From Betaproteobacteria bacterium (GTDB taxonomy: Bacteria > Pseudomonadota > Gammaproteobacteria > Burkholderiales > SG8-41): a stretch of DNA of 25,202 bases. Shown one piece after another: positions 14,604 to 20,839 of the stretch (position 1 is the first letter of the stretch; each line of letters starts with the position of its first letter). Where the stretch lies: contig JANYDM010000110.1 in NCBI GenBank assembly GCA_025363575.1, positions 1 through 25,202 on the forward strand, written 5' to 3'. Made by a program: the position numbers and the translations under genes. The notes below the pieces were generated by a model. The model did not search any database and was not told the DNA's origin. It was given only the letters and a program-made list of their open reading frames with translations.

Positions 14604-15392
14604 ATGAGATACGGACGATTTGAGCAGCAGGGACGCATTTTTTTCGGCCGCGTCGAAGGCGATTCGGTCGTGGAGATCGACGGCTCGCCGTTCGACACTT
14701 TTCGCGTCACCGCGAAACGCCATGCGCTGTCGGCGCTGAAAACCTTGATGCCGTGCGTGCCGGCCAATTTTTATTGCGCCGGGCTCAACTATCTTGCGCA
14801 CCTCGAATGGGGCAACAAGCGCAAAGGCACCAACACAAAGCCGCCGCAAAAAGCCGACGTCGGCTACCGCTCGAACAACGCGCTGATCGCTACAGGCGAA
14901 ACGATAGTCATACCCGCCGACTCACCGGGGCCCGTACAGTACGAGGGCGAGCTCGTCGCTGTGATCGGCAAGAAAGCGCGTAATCTGTCCGAAGCCGATG
15001 CGCTTTCGTGCGTGCTCGGCTACACGCTCGGCAACGACGTTAGCGACCGCGGCTGGCAGGCCGCCGACCGCACGCTGTGGCGCGCGAAGAACTGCGACAC
15101 GTGGAAACCGATGGGGCCGTTCATCGCCACCGGCCTCGATCCAATGGCGCTGACAGTCTCGGTCAATATCAACGGCGAGCAGGCAGCCGAATACACGACG
15201 GACAAAATGCTGTTTTCGGCACAGCACTATATTTCGGAAATCTCGAAATACATGACGCTGTGGCCGGGAGATGTCGTCTGGCTGGGAACCGACAATCCGA
15301 CGCTGCCCGATCTCAAGCATGGCGACGTCTGCGAAATCATCCAGAAAGAAATCGGCGTGCTGCGCAATCCGGTGGTGCGCGCCGGCGCGTGA
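14604..15392 (+). CDS. Fumarylacetoacetate hydrolase family protein (262 aa)
   Basis: A cytosolic metal-dependent enzyme of the FAH superfamily, which cleaves C-C bonds of, decarboxylates or hydrates 2-keto acids at the end of aromatic pathways. After a short N-terminal domain, the catalytic core starts at NFYCAGLNYLAHLEW (55-69). Metal ligands are the E-x-E pair Glu114 and Glu116 (QYEGELVAVIG) and Asp145 in GNDVSDRGWQ. The closing segment LWPGDVVWLGTD is typical, where many relatives read GDVI.TGT. GGAG sits 6 bases before the ATG, 8 bases after the receptor stop. It is convergent with the next receptor gene, with only 8 bases between stops. 2-Hydroxyhepta-2,4-diene-dioate isomerase-like or acylpyruvase activity are both possible. 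Confidence 0.9.
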   Translation: MRYGRFEQQGRIFFGRVEGDSVVEIDGSPFDTFRVTAKRHALSALKTLMPCVPANFYCAGLNYLAHLEWGNKRKGTNTKPPQKADVGYRSNNALIATGETIVIPADSPGPVQYEGELVAVIGKKARNLSEADALSCVLGYTLGNDVSDRGWQAADRTLWRAKNCDTWKPMGPFIATGLDPMALTVSVNINGEQAAEYTTDKMLFSAQHYISEISKYMTLWPGDVVWLGTDNPTLPDLKHGDVCEIIQKEIGVLRNPVVRAGA

Positions 15393-15400
15393 GCGGCCGG

Positions 15401-16357
15401 CTAGAAACTCAGGTTCTTCGCTTTGACGACGCGCGTCCATTTGGCGAGGTCGCGCTGCAACACCTGATTGAAGTACGCGGCGCCAACCTCGGGCGCGTCC
15501 AGCCCGTCGAGATCGAAGCGCTCTTTCATTTCACGCGACTGCAGCGCCGCAGTCACCGCATCCTGCCACCGCGTGACGACCAGCGGCGGCAACCCGCGCG
15601 GGCCCGAGAGCGCATACCAGGTGATGGTCTCGAAGCCGGGCACGCCCGACTCCGCGACCGTCGGTATAGTGGGCAGCGCGCGGCTGCGCTTCAGCGTCGT
15701 AATCGCAATCACGCGCAATCGCCCGGAATTCATCTGCGGCACCACCAGCGGGGAGCTGCCGTAGATCATCTGAATCTGGCCGCCGAGCATGTCGGTGAGC
15801 GCGGGGCCTGAGCTCTTGTACGGCACGTGCGTCATCTGTGTGCCAGCCATCAAATCGAACAGCTCGCCGACAAGATGCGAAGTGCCGCCCGTACCTGAGG
15901 AGCCGTAAGCAATCTTGCCCGGATACGCTTTCGCGTACGCGATCAGTTCCTGCGTCGTCTTCGCCGGCACCGCGGGATTCAGCGTCAGCAGGAAACCCGC
16001 TTCGCCCAGCATGCTGATCGGCGCGACATCTTTCGCCGGGTCGTATGGCAATTTATGCGCGGCCGCGGTCGTCGCGATGCTGCCCGACACAATGCCGAGC
16101 GTATAACCGTCCGGCACCGCGCGCACCGCCATCTCCATGCCGATTACACCGCCGGCACCGCCCCGGTTGTCTACGACGACCGACTGCCTGAGAATCTCGC
16201 CGGCCTTTTGCGCCATCACGCGCGCGACTATATCCGTCCCGCCGCCCGGCGCGAACGGAACGATCAGGCGGACCGGCTTGTTCGGATAATCACTCTGCGC
16301 GGCCGCGGCGAGCGGAATGGCAAACGCAATTGCCGCGGAGCCCAGAAATTTGTTCAT
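15401..16357 (-). CDS. Bug/TctC-family periplasmic solute-binding protein (318 aa)
   Basis: A Bug receptor with signal peptide MNKFLGSAAIAFAIPLAAAAQ, then YPNKPVRLIVPFAPGGGTD, VVVDNRGGAGGVIG, VPDGYTLGIVSGS, MTHVPYKSSGPALTDMLGGQ and tail KWTRVVKAKNLSF. I chose the ATG at 16357, giving a proper signal peptide; the frame runs on to 16405 through a repeat and without a ribosome site. Only a weak GGGG lies upstream. It is the last gene of the minus-strand run and follows the SDR gene after a 139-base gap filled by the large inverted repeat, so whether it is co-transcribed with the SDR is uncertain. Ala in place of the first Pro of the PPGG loop is a minor variation. Ligand unknown. Confidence 0.93.
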   Translation of the reverse strand: MNKFLGSAAIAFAIPLAAAAQSDYPNKPVRLIVPFAPGGGTDIVARVMAQKAGEILRQSVVVDNRGGAGGVIGMEMAVRAVPDGYTLGIVSGSIATTAAAHKLPYDPAKDVAPISMLGEAGFLLTLNPAVPAKTTQELIAYAKAYPGKIAYGSSGTGGTSHLVGELFDLMAGTQMTHVPYKSSGPALTDMLGGQIQMIYGSSPLVVPQMNSGRLRVIAITTLKRSRALPTIPTVAESGVPGFETITWYALSGPRGLPPLVVTRWQDAVTAALQSREMKERFDLDGLDAPEVGAAYFNQVLQRDLAKWTRVVKAKNLSF

Positions 16358-16370
16358 ATCGCTATCTGCC

Positions 16371-16479
16371 CCACCCCAGCCCTCCCCCGCGCATTGCATG
16401 CGCAAGGGAGGGTGAATAAGCGCGACGCTTGCTATGTGGCCCCTTCCCCTGCAATGCGGGGGAAGGACAGGATGTGGGC
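16371..16479. repeat. Nested inverted repeat (CCCCACCCCAGCCCTCCC type) between SDR and TctC genes
   Basis: Two hairpins: CCCTCCC/GGGAGGG (16380-16386 with 16406-16412) enclosing GCGCAT/ATGCGC, and CCTTCCCC/GGGGAAGG (16442-16449 with 16459-16466). The two halves are also mutually complementary: GCATTGCA at 16391 against TGCAATGC at 16450, and the outer CCCCACCCCAGCCCT against GGACAGGATGTGGG imperfectly. This layout is that of a mobile or REP-like intergenic element. It occupies the whole gap and could act as transcript attenuator or RNA-stability hairpin. Confidence 0.65.
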
Positions 16480-16496
16480 AAAATAGAAAAGACTAA

Positions 16497-17273
16497 TTAG
16501 TACATCATCTGCGCGCCGTTGACGTGCAGCGTCTGGCCGCTGATGAAGCTGGCCGCGGGACTGCACAGGAAACGAACGGCAGCAGCGACTTCTTCCGGCT
16601 CGCCTTTCCGGCCAAGCGGGACGTTCTTGCTTGGCGACGGCCGCTCCGTGATCACTTCGCCCGCGGCGGCAGTATTCATCTGCCCCGGCGACACGCAGTT
16701 GACGCGGATGTTGTATTGCGCGAGGTCGAGCGCCAGCGCGCGCGTCATGCCGACGAGGCCGTGCTTGACGACCGAGCCGTGCACGCGGTTCTTGGCGCCC
16801 GACAGCGCCATCATGCCGCCGAGGGTGACGATCGCGCCGCCGCCGGCCTTGATCATGTGCGGCAGGCAGGCCTTGGCCAGGTGAAACGAGCCGTCGAGCG
16901 TGATGCCGAGGATGCCCTTCCATTCGTCGAAGCTCATGTCGGCGAACGGCGTCTGCTTGCGCACCGATGCGTTGATGACAAGGTAGTCGAGACGGCCGAA
17001 GTGTTTGACCGCGCCCTCCACCATCGCCTCGACGGCTTTGCCGTCCGCCACGTCGGCCACGAAGGTTTCCGCCTCGCCGCCCATCGCCCTGATTTCTTTT
17101 ACGATCGCATCGCCGGCTTCGCGCGACACGCGCGAATTGACGGCGATCTTCGCACCGCCCGCTGCGAGCGCCAGCGCGGTCGAGCGTCCGATATTGCGCG
17201 TCGCACCCGTGATCAGCGCGACTTTGCCTTTGAATTCGTTTCCGGGCTGCAGAGCAGCGTCCTGAATGGCCAT
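16497..17273 (-). CDS. SDR-fold oxidoreductase lacking the usual catalytic residues (258 aa)
   Basis: A classical-length short-chain dehydrogenase/reductase with Rossmann fold: the cofactor motif TGATRNIG (22-29, usual TGxxxGIG), VADVAD and the NNAG-site equivalent NASV (101-104). The C-terminal half is FabG-like (NIRVNCVSPGQMNT, PEEVAAAVRFLCSP, ISGQTLHVNG). The catalytic tetrad is unusual: by alignment, Asn becomes Thr125, Ser becomes Gly153 and the Tyr of YxxxK becomes Gly166 (with His165 beside it), while Lys170 remains. It may still bind NAD(P) but not catalyse ordinary ketone reduction. GAGGAG precedes the ATG. It lies 85 bases after the DoxX gene and directly downstream of a TctC relic. 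Confidence 0.88.
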   Translation of the reverse strand: MAIQDAALQPGNEFKGKVALITGATRNIGRSTALALAAGGAKIAVNSRVSREAGDAIVKEIRAMGGEAETFVADVADGKAVEAMVEGAVKHFGRLDYLVINASVRKQTPFADMSFDEWKGILGITLDGSFHLAKACLPHMIKAGGGAIVTLGGMMALSGAKNRVHGSVVKHGLVGMTRALALDLAQYNIRVNCVSPGQMNTAAAGEVITERPSPSKNVPLGRKGEPEEVAAAVRFLCSPAASFISGQTLHVNGAQMMY

Positions 17274-17354
17274 ATTTATTCTCCTCGTGGACGACGTTGA
17301 CTTTTTTCCGAGCGCGCAGTCTACAACAATCGCGTTCCCGCGCGCGCAGGCGCA

Positions 17355-17420
17355 TCACTCAATCGTGATGCCCACTTTTTTGGCGACTTCCGGCCAGCGT
17401 GCGGCGTCCTGCGCGATCCG
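17355..17420 (-). pseudogene. Relic C-terminal tail of a Bug/TctC gene, out of frame under the DoxX 3' end
   Basis: In the +1 frame relative to the DoxX gene, the minus strand reads IAQDAARWPEVAKKVGITIE followed by TGA at 17355-17357. This matches the closing helix of the Bug receptors in this same window (for example YARWAPVVKESGAKID and YALWGKVVKLSGAKVD), including the stop position. Nothing of the upstream receptor body is found; the DoxX coding sequence occupies that place. It looks like the remains of a receptor gene that once preceded the SDR gene, cut by a deletion or recombination that brought the DoxX gene in. Confidence 0.7.
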
Positions 17421-17790
17421 TGCTCCGTCGCCGGGTATACCAGTAAGCCCAGGCTACCAGCACGGGCTGGAACGCGAGCCGTATCCACAGCGCGTCCGGA
17501 CTGTACTTCGGATAGAGCTCGGGATGAAGCGCCATCTGCAGGTTCGCCGGCGTAACGGCGACGATGAGCGCGATCATGCCCCACGCCGCGAGTCGCTCGG
17601 TGCGGCGGAACAGCAGCATCACGCCCAACGCAAACTCGCACACACCGCTGATGTAAACGAGCGCTGCATGCCAGGGCAGGTACGCGGGCATGATGCTCAC
17701 GTAGAAATCCGTGTGCAGGAAATGATTGGCGCCGGCCAGCGCAAACAAAACGCCGTAGAGCCAACGCAGGCTTTCCTTAACGCTCGTCAT
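17359..17790 (-). CDS. DoxX family membrane protein with foreign C-terminal tail (143 aa)
   Basis: A small integral membrane protein of the DoxX group, with four predicted membrane segments: about residues 8-22 (LRWLYGVLFALAG), 42-61 (ALVYISGVCEFALGVMLLF), 66-84 and 105-119 (AFQPVLVAWAYWYTR). The conserved signature NHFLHTDFY..IMPAYLPWH follows the first segment. The family is linked to redox or detoxification functions, but none is settled. From about residue 121 the sequence turns basic and unstructured (RRSTDRAGRR..) because it is translated out of frame from the relic TctC tail; relatives end near residue 120. It starts 12 bases after the esterase stop without a clear ribosome site, suggesting translational coupling. 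Confidence 0.82.
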   Translation of the reverse strand: MTSVKESLRWLYGVLFALAGANHFLHTDFYVSIMPAYLPWHAALVYISGVCEFALGVMLLFRRTERLAAWGMIALIVAVTPANLQMALHPELYPKYSPDALWIRLAFQPVLVAWAYWYTRRRSTDRAGRRTLAGSRQKSGHHD

Positions 17791-17802
17791 ATTGACGTCG
17801 CG

Positions 17803-18684
17803 TTAGCGTGCTGGCGCACCGAGCACGAATGCGACGACATCCTCAAGCACCGGCTCGCGCGAGCGCAGCGGGCGCGCGAACACGCCGATCATCGTGTAGT
17901 GGTTGGTATGCGGATAAAACTTGAGCTCCACCGGCACTCCCGCGGCGCGCAGCTTCTCGGCGAGCTGCTGAGTGCTGCGCGTGGGGCTCACGACATTGTC
18001 TTTTTCCGGAGCGCCCAGAAACGCGCGCGGCGACGTTTTGACGACATGCTCTATAGGTTGCGCGCCGGCGGGATAATCCGGATGGTTGAATACGGGCTGC
18101 GCTGCGACATTTTCCGTCGGCAGAAAATCGTAAGGGCCCGCGAGACCGATCCAGCCGGCGAGGATGGCCGGGCTCGTTTTCTCTGCCGCCAGCCAGCGCG
18201 CATCTAGCGCCACCATCGCCGCATTGTAAGCGCCGGAACTATGGCCCATCACAAACAGGCGCTGCGGATCGCCGCCGTAGCGCGCCGCCTCGCGCTTTGC
18301 CCATGCCACTGCACGCGCGCAGTCCGTGAGGAAATCCGGATAGCGCACCTGCGGATAGAGCCGGTAATCGGCGATCATCGTAACAATGCCATGCGATGCG
18401 AGCGCCTCGCCGACGAAACGGTATTCGCTGCGCTCCCCGCTGTTCCATGTCCCGCCGTAGAAAAACACCACGACCGGATAGCCATTGGGAGGCGGCGGGT
18501 TGACAGCCGGCAGCGGCCGGTAAACATCGATCTTTTCGCGCGGATCGCCGCCATAGGACAGGTCCGCGGTGACCGAATACGTGTCGGTGGGCGTCAACGC
18601 ATTGACGATGCCAAGCGCTGAACAAGCGGCGAGCGCCGCCGCGCTGATAAGGATTACCAGGATGCTGATGATTCGATGCGACAC
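17803..18684 (-). CDS. Alpha/beta hydrolase lipoprotein, carboxylesterase-like (293 aa)
   Basis: A probable membrane-anchored periplasmic esterase. The N-terminus is a lipoprotein signal: basic start, hydrophobic stretch and lipobox LAAC with Cys21. The mature protein is an esterase of the BD-FAE/HSL-like type: oxyanion motif FFYGGTW (74-80; Tyr where relatives have His in HGG), ADYRLYPQVRYP, nucleophile elbow GHSSG (147-151, Ser149), likely acid Asp229 and base His262 (HTNHYTMIG). The residue after the lipid Cys is Ser, compatible with outer-membrane sorting. It lies 120 bases downstream of the duplicated-motif receptor on the same strand and 12 bases upstream of DoxX. The substrate is unknown, possibly an ester releasing the receptor ligand. 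Confidence 0.87.
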   Translation of the reverse strand: MSHRIISILVILISAAALAACSALGIVNALTPTDTYSVTADLSYGGDPREKIDVYRPLPAVNPPPPNGYPVVVFFYGGTWNSGERSEYRFVGEALASHGIVTMIADYRLYPQVRYPDFLTDCARAVAWAKREAARYGGDPQRLFVMGHSSGAYNAAMVALDARWLAAEKTSPAILAGWIGLAGPYDFLPTENVAAQPVFNHPDYPAGAQPIEHVVKTSPRAFLGAPEKDNVVSPTRSTQQLAEKLRAAGVPVELKFYPHTNHYTMIGVFARPLRSREPVLEDVVAFVLGAPAR

Positions 18685-18787
18685 GATTTATCACCCGTAA
18701 GGTTGGGAAAGAGATACTACGGGTCAATAGGGGTATTGGATGTAGGCCGGGGCCCCGCCACTGCGTATGACAACGGCGCTGTCCGCC

Positions 18788-18801
18788 CCGGGCGAACCCG
18801 G
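18788..18801 (-). other. Small stable hairpin just after the TctC stop codon
   Basis: On the minus strand CCGGG-TTCG-CCCGG forms a 5-bp stem with a TTCG tetraloop, starting 3 bases after the TctC stop. There is no T-run, so it is not a standard intrinsic terminator. The rest of the 120-base gap (18685-18804) holds a GGGGCCCC palindrome and a weak ACCCGTA/TACGGGT pair (18693-18699, 18718-18724), and no gene. Confidence 0.35.
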
Positions 18802-18804
18802 TCG

Positions 18805-19929
18805 TCAATCTACTTTCGCGCCCGATAGTTTCACGACCTTGCCCCACAACGCGTAATCCTCGCGTATTTGCTTGTCGAACTCTGCCGGCGAGCTCGGTGC
18901 CGCGTTCATGCCGAGCGCCTGCAGACGCTGCAGCACTTCGGGCGATTTGAGCGCACGCAAAATCCCCGCGTTCAGGGCACCTACCACGGCGCGTGGCGTC
19001 GCAGCGGGCACAATCACGCCGTACCACTCGTTGACCGAAGCGAGATCCGGATAGCCCGATTCGGCGGCCGCCGGCACGTCGGGCAATGCGTCTATGCGTT
19101 TTGCGCCAAGTACGCCGAGCGCGCGCAACTTTCCAGACTTCACGTGCGGCACGACCGAGGTGGGATTCGACACCATAAGATTGACATTGCCGCCCAGCAG
19201 ATCGAGCACCGCGGGGCCCGCGCCTTTATACGGAATGTGCACGATGTCGACGCCGGCGGTCAGCTTGAAAAGCTCGCCCGCGAGCTGCTGGCCCGACGCG
19301 CTCGATGCAAACGACAGTTTGCCGGGATTCTGTTTTGCGTATGCGGCGAGCTCTTTGAGATTGCTGAACGGCATCGAAGGATGCGCGGTCATGATCATCG
19401 GCTGCTCGGTCAAGCGCGTCACGGCCGCAAAATCGCGCAGCGTGTCATAGCCGGGGCTCGAATAGAGATGCGGATTCACCGCGACGGGGCCGGTATAGGC
19501 GAACGTAATCGTGTAGCCGTCGGGCGCGGCGCGCGCGCCCAGTGCGGTGCCGAGGCCGCCCTGCGCGCCGCCGCGGTTATCGATCACGATCTGCTGCTTC
19601 CACAGATCGGCCAGTTTCGCGCCGACGATACGCCCCACAGCGTCTGTGCCGCCACCTGGCGGCGCGGGAACTATCCAGCGTATCGGGCGGTCAGGAAACT
19701 GCTGTGCCGGTACAGTCGCCTGCGCGATTAACACGGTGGCCGCGTCCGACTCGCGGACGTTCGCATCCCGCAAACGGGAACCCTGCTCACTGCTCGCGTC
19801 CAGCCCACCCGGCGGCGCCGGCACGATCCACCGCACGGGCCGCGCGGGGAACTCGTCGGCGGCTGCAGCGCTCGCCAAGACCGCAATCAGCGAGAATGCA
19901 ATTGGTATTGCACGGGACAATCTCAGCAT
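18805..19929 (-). CDS. Bug/TctC-family solute-binding protein with duplicated N-terminal motif (374 aa)
   Basis: The start at 19929 is fixed by GGAGGAGG at 19934-19941 and a good signal peptide (MLRLSRAIPIAFSLIAVLASAAAA). The protein is about 50 residues longer than its kin: the opening motif occurs twice, FPARPVRWIVPAPPGG (27-42) and FPDRPIRWIVPAPPGG (78-93). They are separated by a 35-residue spacer whose last part (TVLIAQATVPAQ) looks like a second signal-peptide end. From residue 78 it is an ordinary Bug receptor: VIDNRGGAQGGLG, APDGYTITFAY, IVHIPYKGAGPAVLDLLGG, tail YALWGKVVKLSGAKVD. Without residues 27-77 the length would be standard. It heads the minus-strand run with the lipoprotein esterase. 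Whether the extra segment is removed with the signal peptide is unknown. Confidence 0.9.
   Translation of the reverse strand: MLRLSRAIPIAFSLIAVLASAAAADEFPARPVRWIVPAPPGGLDASSEQGSRLRDANVRESDAATVLIAQATVPAQQFPDRPIRWIVPAPPGGGTDAVGRIVGAKLADLWKQQIVIDNRGGAQGGLGTALGARAAPDGYTITFAYTGPVAVNPHLYSSPGYDTLRDFAAVTRLTEQPMIMTAHPSMPFSNLKELAAYAKQNPGKLSFASSASGQQLAGELFKLTAGVDIVHIPYKGAGPAVLDLLGGNVNLMVSNPTSVVPHVKSGKLRALGVLGAKRIDALPDVPAAAESGYPDLASVNEWYGVIVPAATPRAVVGALNAGILRALKSPEVLQRLQALGMNAAPSSPAEFDKQIREDYALWGKVVKLSGAKVD
19651..19851 (-). repeat. Diverged in-frame duplication of the Bug N-terminal motif with palindromic spacer
   Basis: Copy 1 spans 19804-19851 and copy 2 19651-19698, a 153-base period. They agree at 14 of 16 residues but only 34 of 48 bases, most differences being synonymous. 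The spacer contains GTCCG/CGGAC (19744-19748, 19754-19758) and CCCG/CGGG (19767-19770, 19775-19778) inverted repeats side by side. Confidence 0.8.
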
Positions 19930-20107
19930 AAGTCCTCCTCCGGCGTACATGGTGGTGTCATTCCGGTGCGACCGCAGCCTAGCACGTAAGCCTGCGGCCC
20001 CCAAAGTTTCGTCCTCGAGCGCTTGGATATCGCGGAAAACGGGTGGAGAATAACCGCTTCGTTCCGGGACTCTCGACGTTTCGACCTGAGGCTGCATTCA
20101 ACATTCA

Positions 20108-20470
20108 ATGATCCCGCTGACGCCCACCATGGCAGCCGCCGTTTACGAATGCCTGCGCCAGTTTCCGCCGTTCAGCGCGTGGAAGCTGCCGCCCGCCGAC
20201 GAGGTCGAATTCCGGGTGAGCAGCCAGCTGAACACGATGGGCGAATACACGCGCTACGTCAGGAGCAACGAGCACATCATCATCGTGTCTTCCGTGACGA
20301 TCGGGCATTTCACCACGCTCGCCAACACGATTTCGCATGAAATGATTCACCTGAAGCAGGCTATCGACCGCACCGAGCCGAAACGGGCCGCGGCGCACAA
20401 CGCGGAATTTCATCGTCTGGCAAAGCAGGTCTGCACGATACACGGCTGGGATTACAAGGCCTTCATGTAA
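20108..20470 (+). CDS. SprT-like zinc metallopeptidase domain protein (120 aa)
   Basis: A small cytosolic protein built around the zinc motif HEMIH (His77, Glu78, His81) preceded by TLANTIS, with a probable third ligand His97 in AAHNAEFHRLAKQVC. Arrangement and size agree with the minimal SprT-like fold, lacking the C-terminal zinc ribbon of full SprT/Spartan proteins. Such proteins may cleave proteins bound to DNA, but the shortest members are uncharacterised and some are phage-related. The ATG at 20108 has no evident ribosome site; an ATG at 20129 is an alternative. It is divergent from the duplicated-motif receptor, with 178 bases between them. The next 109 bases, before the DUF2970-like gene, show no further gene. 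Confidence 0.75.
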   Translation: MIPLTPTMAAAVYECLRQFPPFSAWKLPPADEVEFRVSSQLNTMGEYTRYVRSNEHIIIVSSVTIGHFTTLANTISHEMIHLKQAIDRTEPKRAAAHNAEFHRLAKQVCTIHGWDYKAFM

Positions 20471-20579
20471 GTGTAAGTGGATTTCAAACTGTTATAGCCG
20501 GCGGTTCGACCAACTGCAGCTGTAACCGAGTTGAGCCCCGGGATAAGCTGATCGCCTTCACTAAGACGCAGGCGGGCTT

Positions 20580-20813
20580 ATGTATAAATTGATCAAAGAT
20601 CTGGGCGCGCCTCAATCGGGCAGCAGCCGGAGCGTCAGCGTGCTGGGGCTTGCCCGTGCGGTGTTGTGGAGTTTCTTCGGGGTACGCAGGATGGGAGACC
20701 TGGATGCCGACGCGGTTTCGCTCGCCCCTCTGCACATAATCGGCGCGGGTTTGATCGGCACCGTTATTCTGGTGCTGGGCCTGATCATGCTGGTGCGAGT
20801 CATTCTTGCGTAG
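20580..20813 (+). CDS. DUF2970-like small membrane protein (77 aa)
   Basis: A short protein with a single C-terminal membrane segment (about residues 52-76, IIGAGLIGTVILVLGLIMLVRVIL). The preceding soluble part contains the family-like AVLWSFFGVRRMGDLDAD, followed by LAPLHII, as in DUF2970 proteins of betaproteobacteria. Function is unknown for the family; members are often near respiratory genes, but none are seen here. The ATG at 20580 has only a weak purine site. It is convergent with the MocR regulator gene, 26 bases apart. Confidence 0.75.
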   Translation: MYKLIKDLGAPQSGSSRSVSVLGLARAVLWSFFGVRRMGDLDADAVSLAPLHIIGAGLIGTVILVLGLIMLVRVILA

Positions 20814-20839
20814 AAATTAAAACGCAGGATGTGCGGTGC

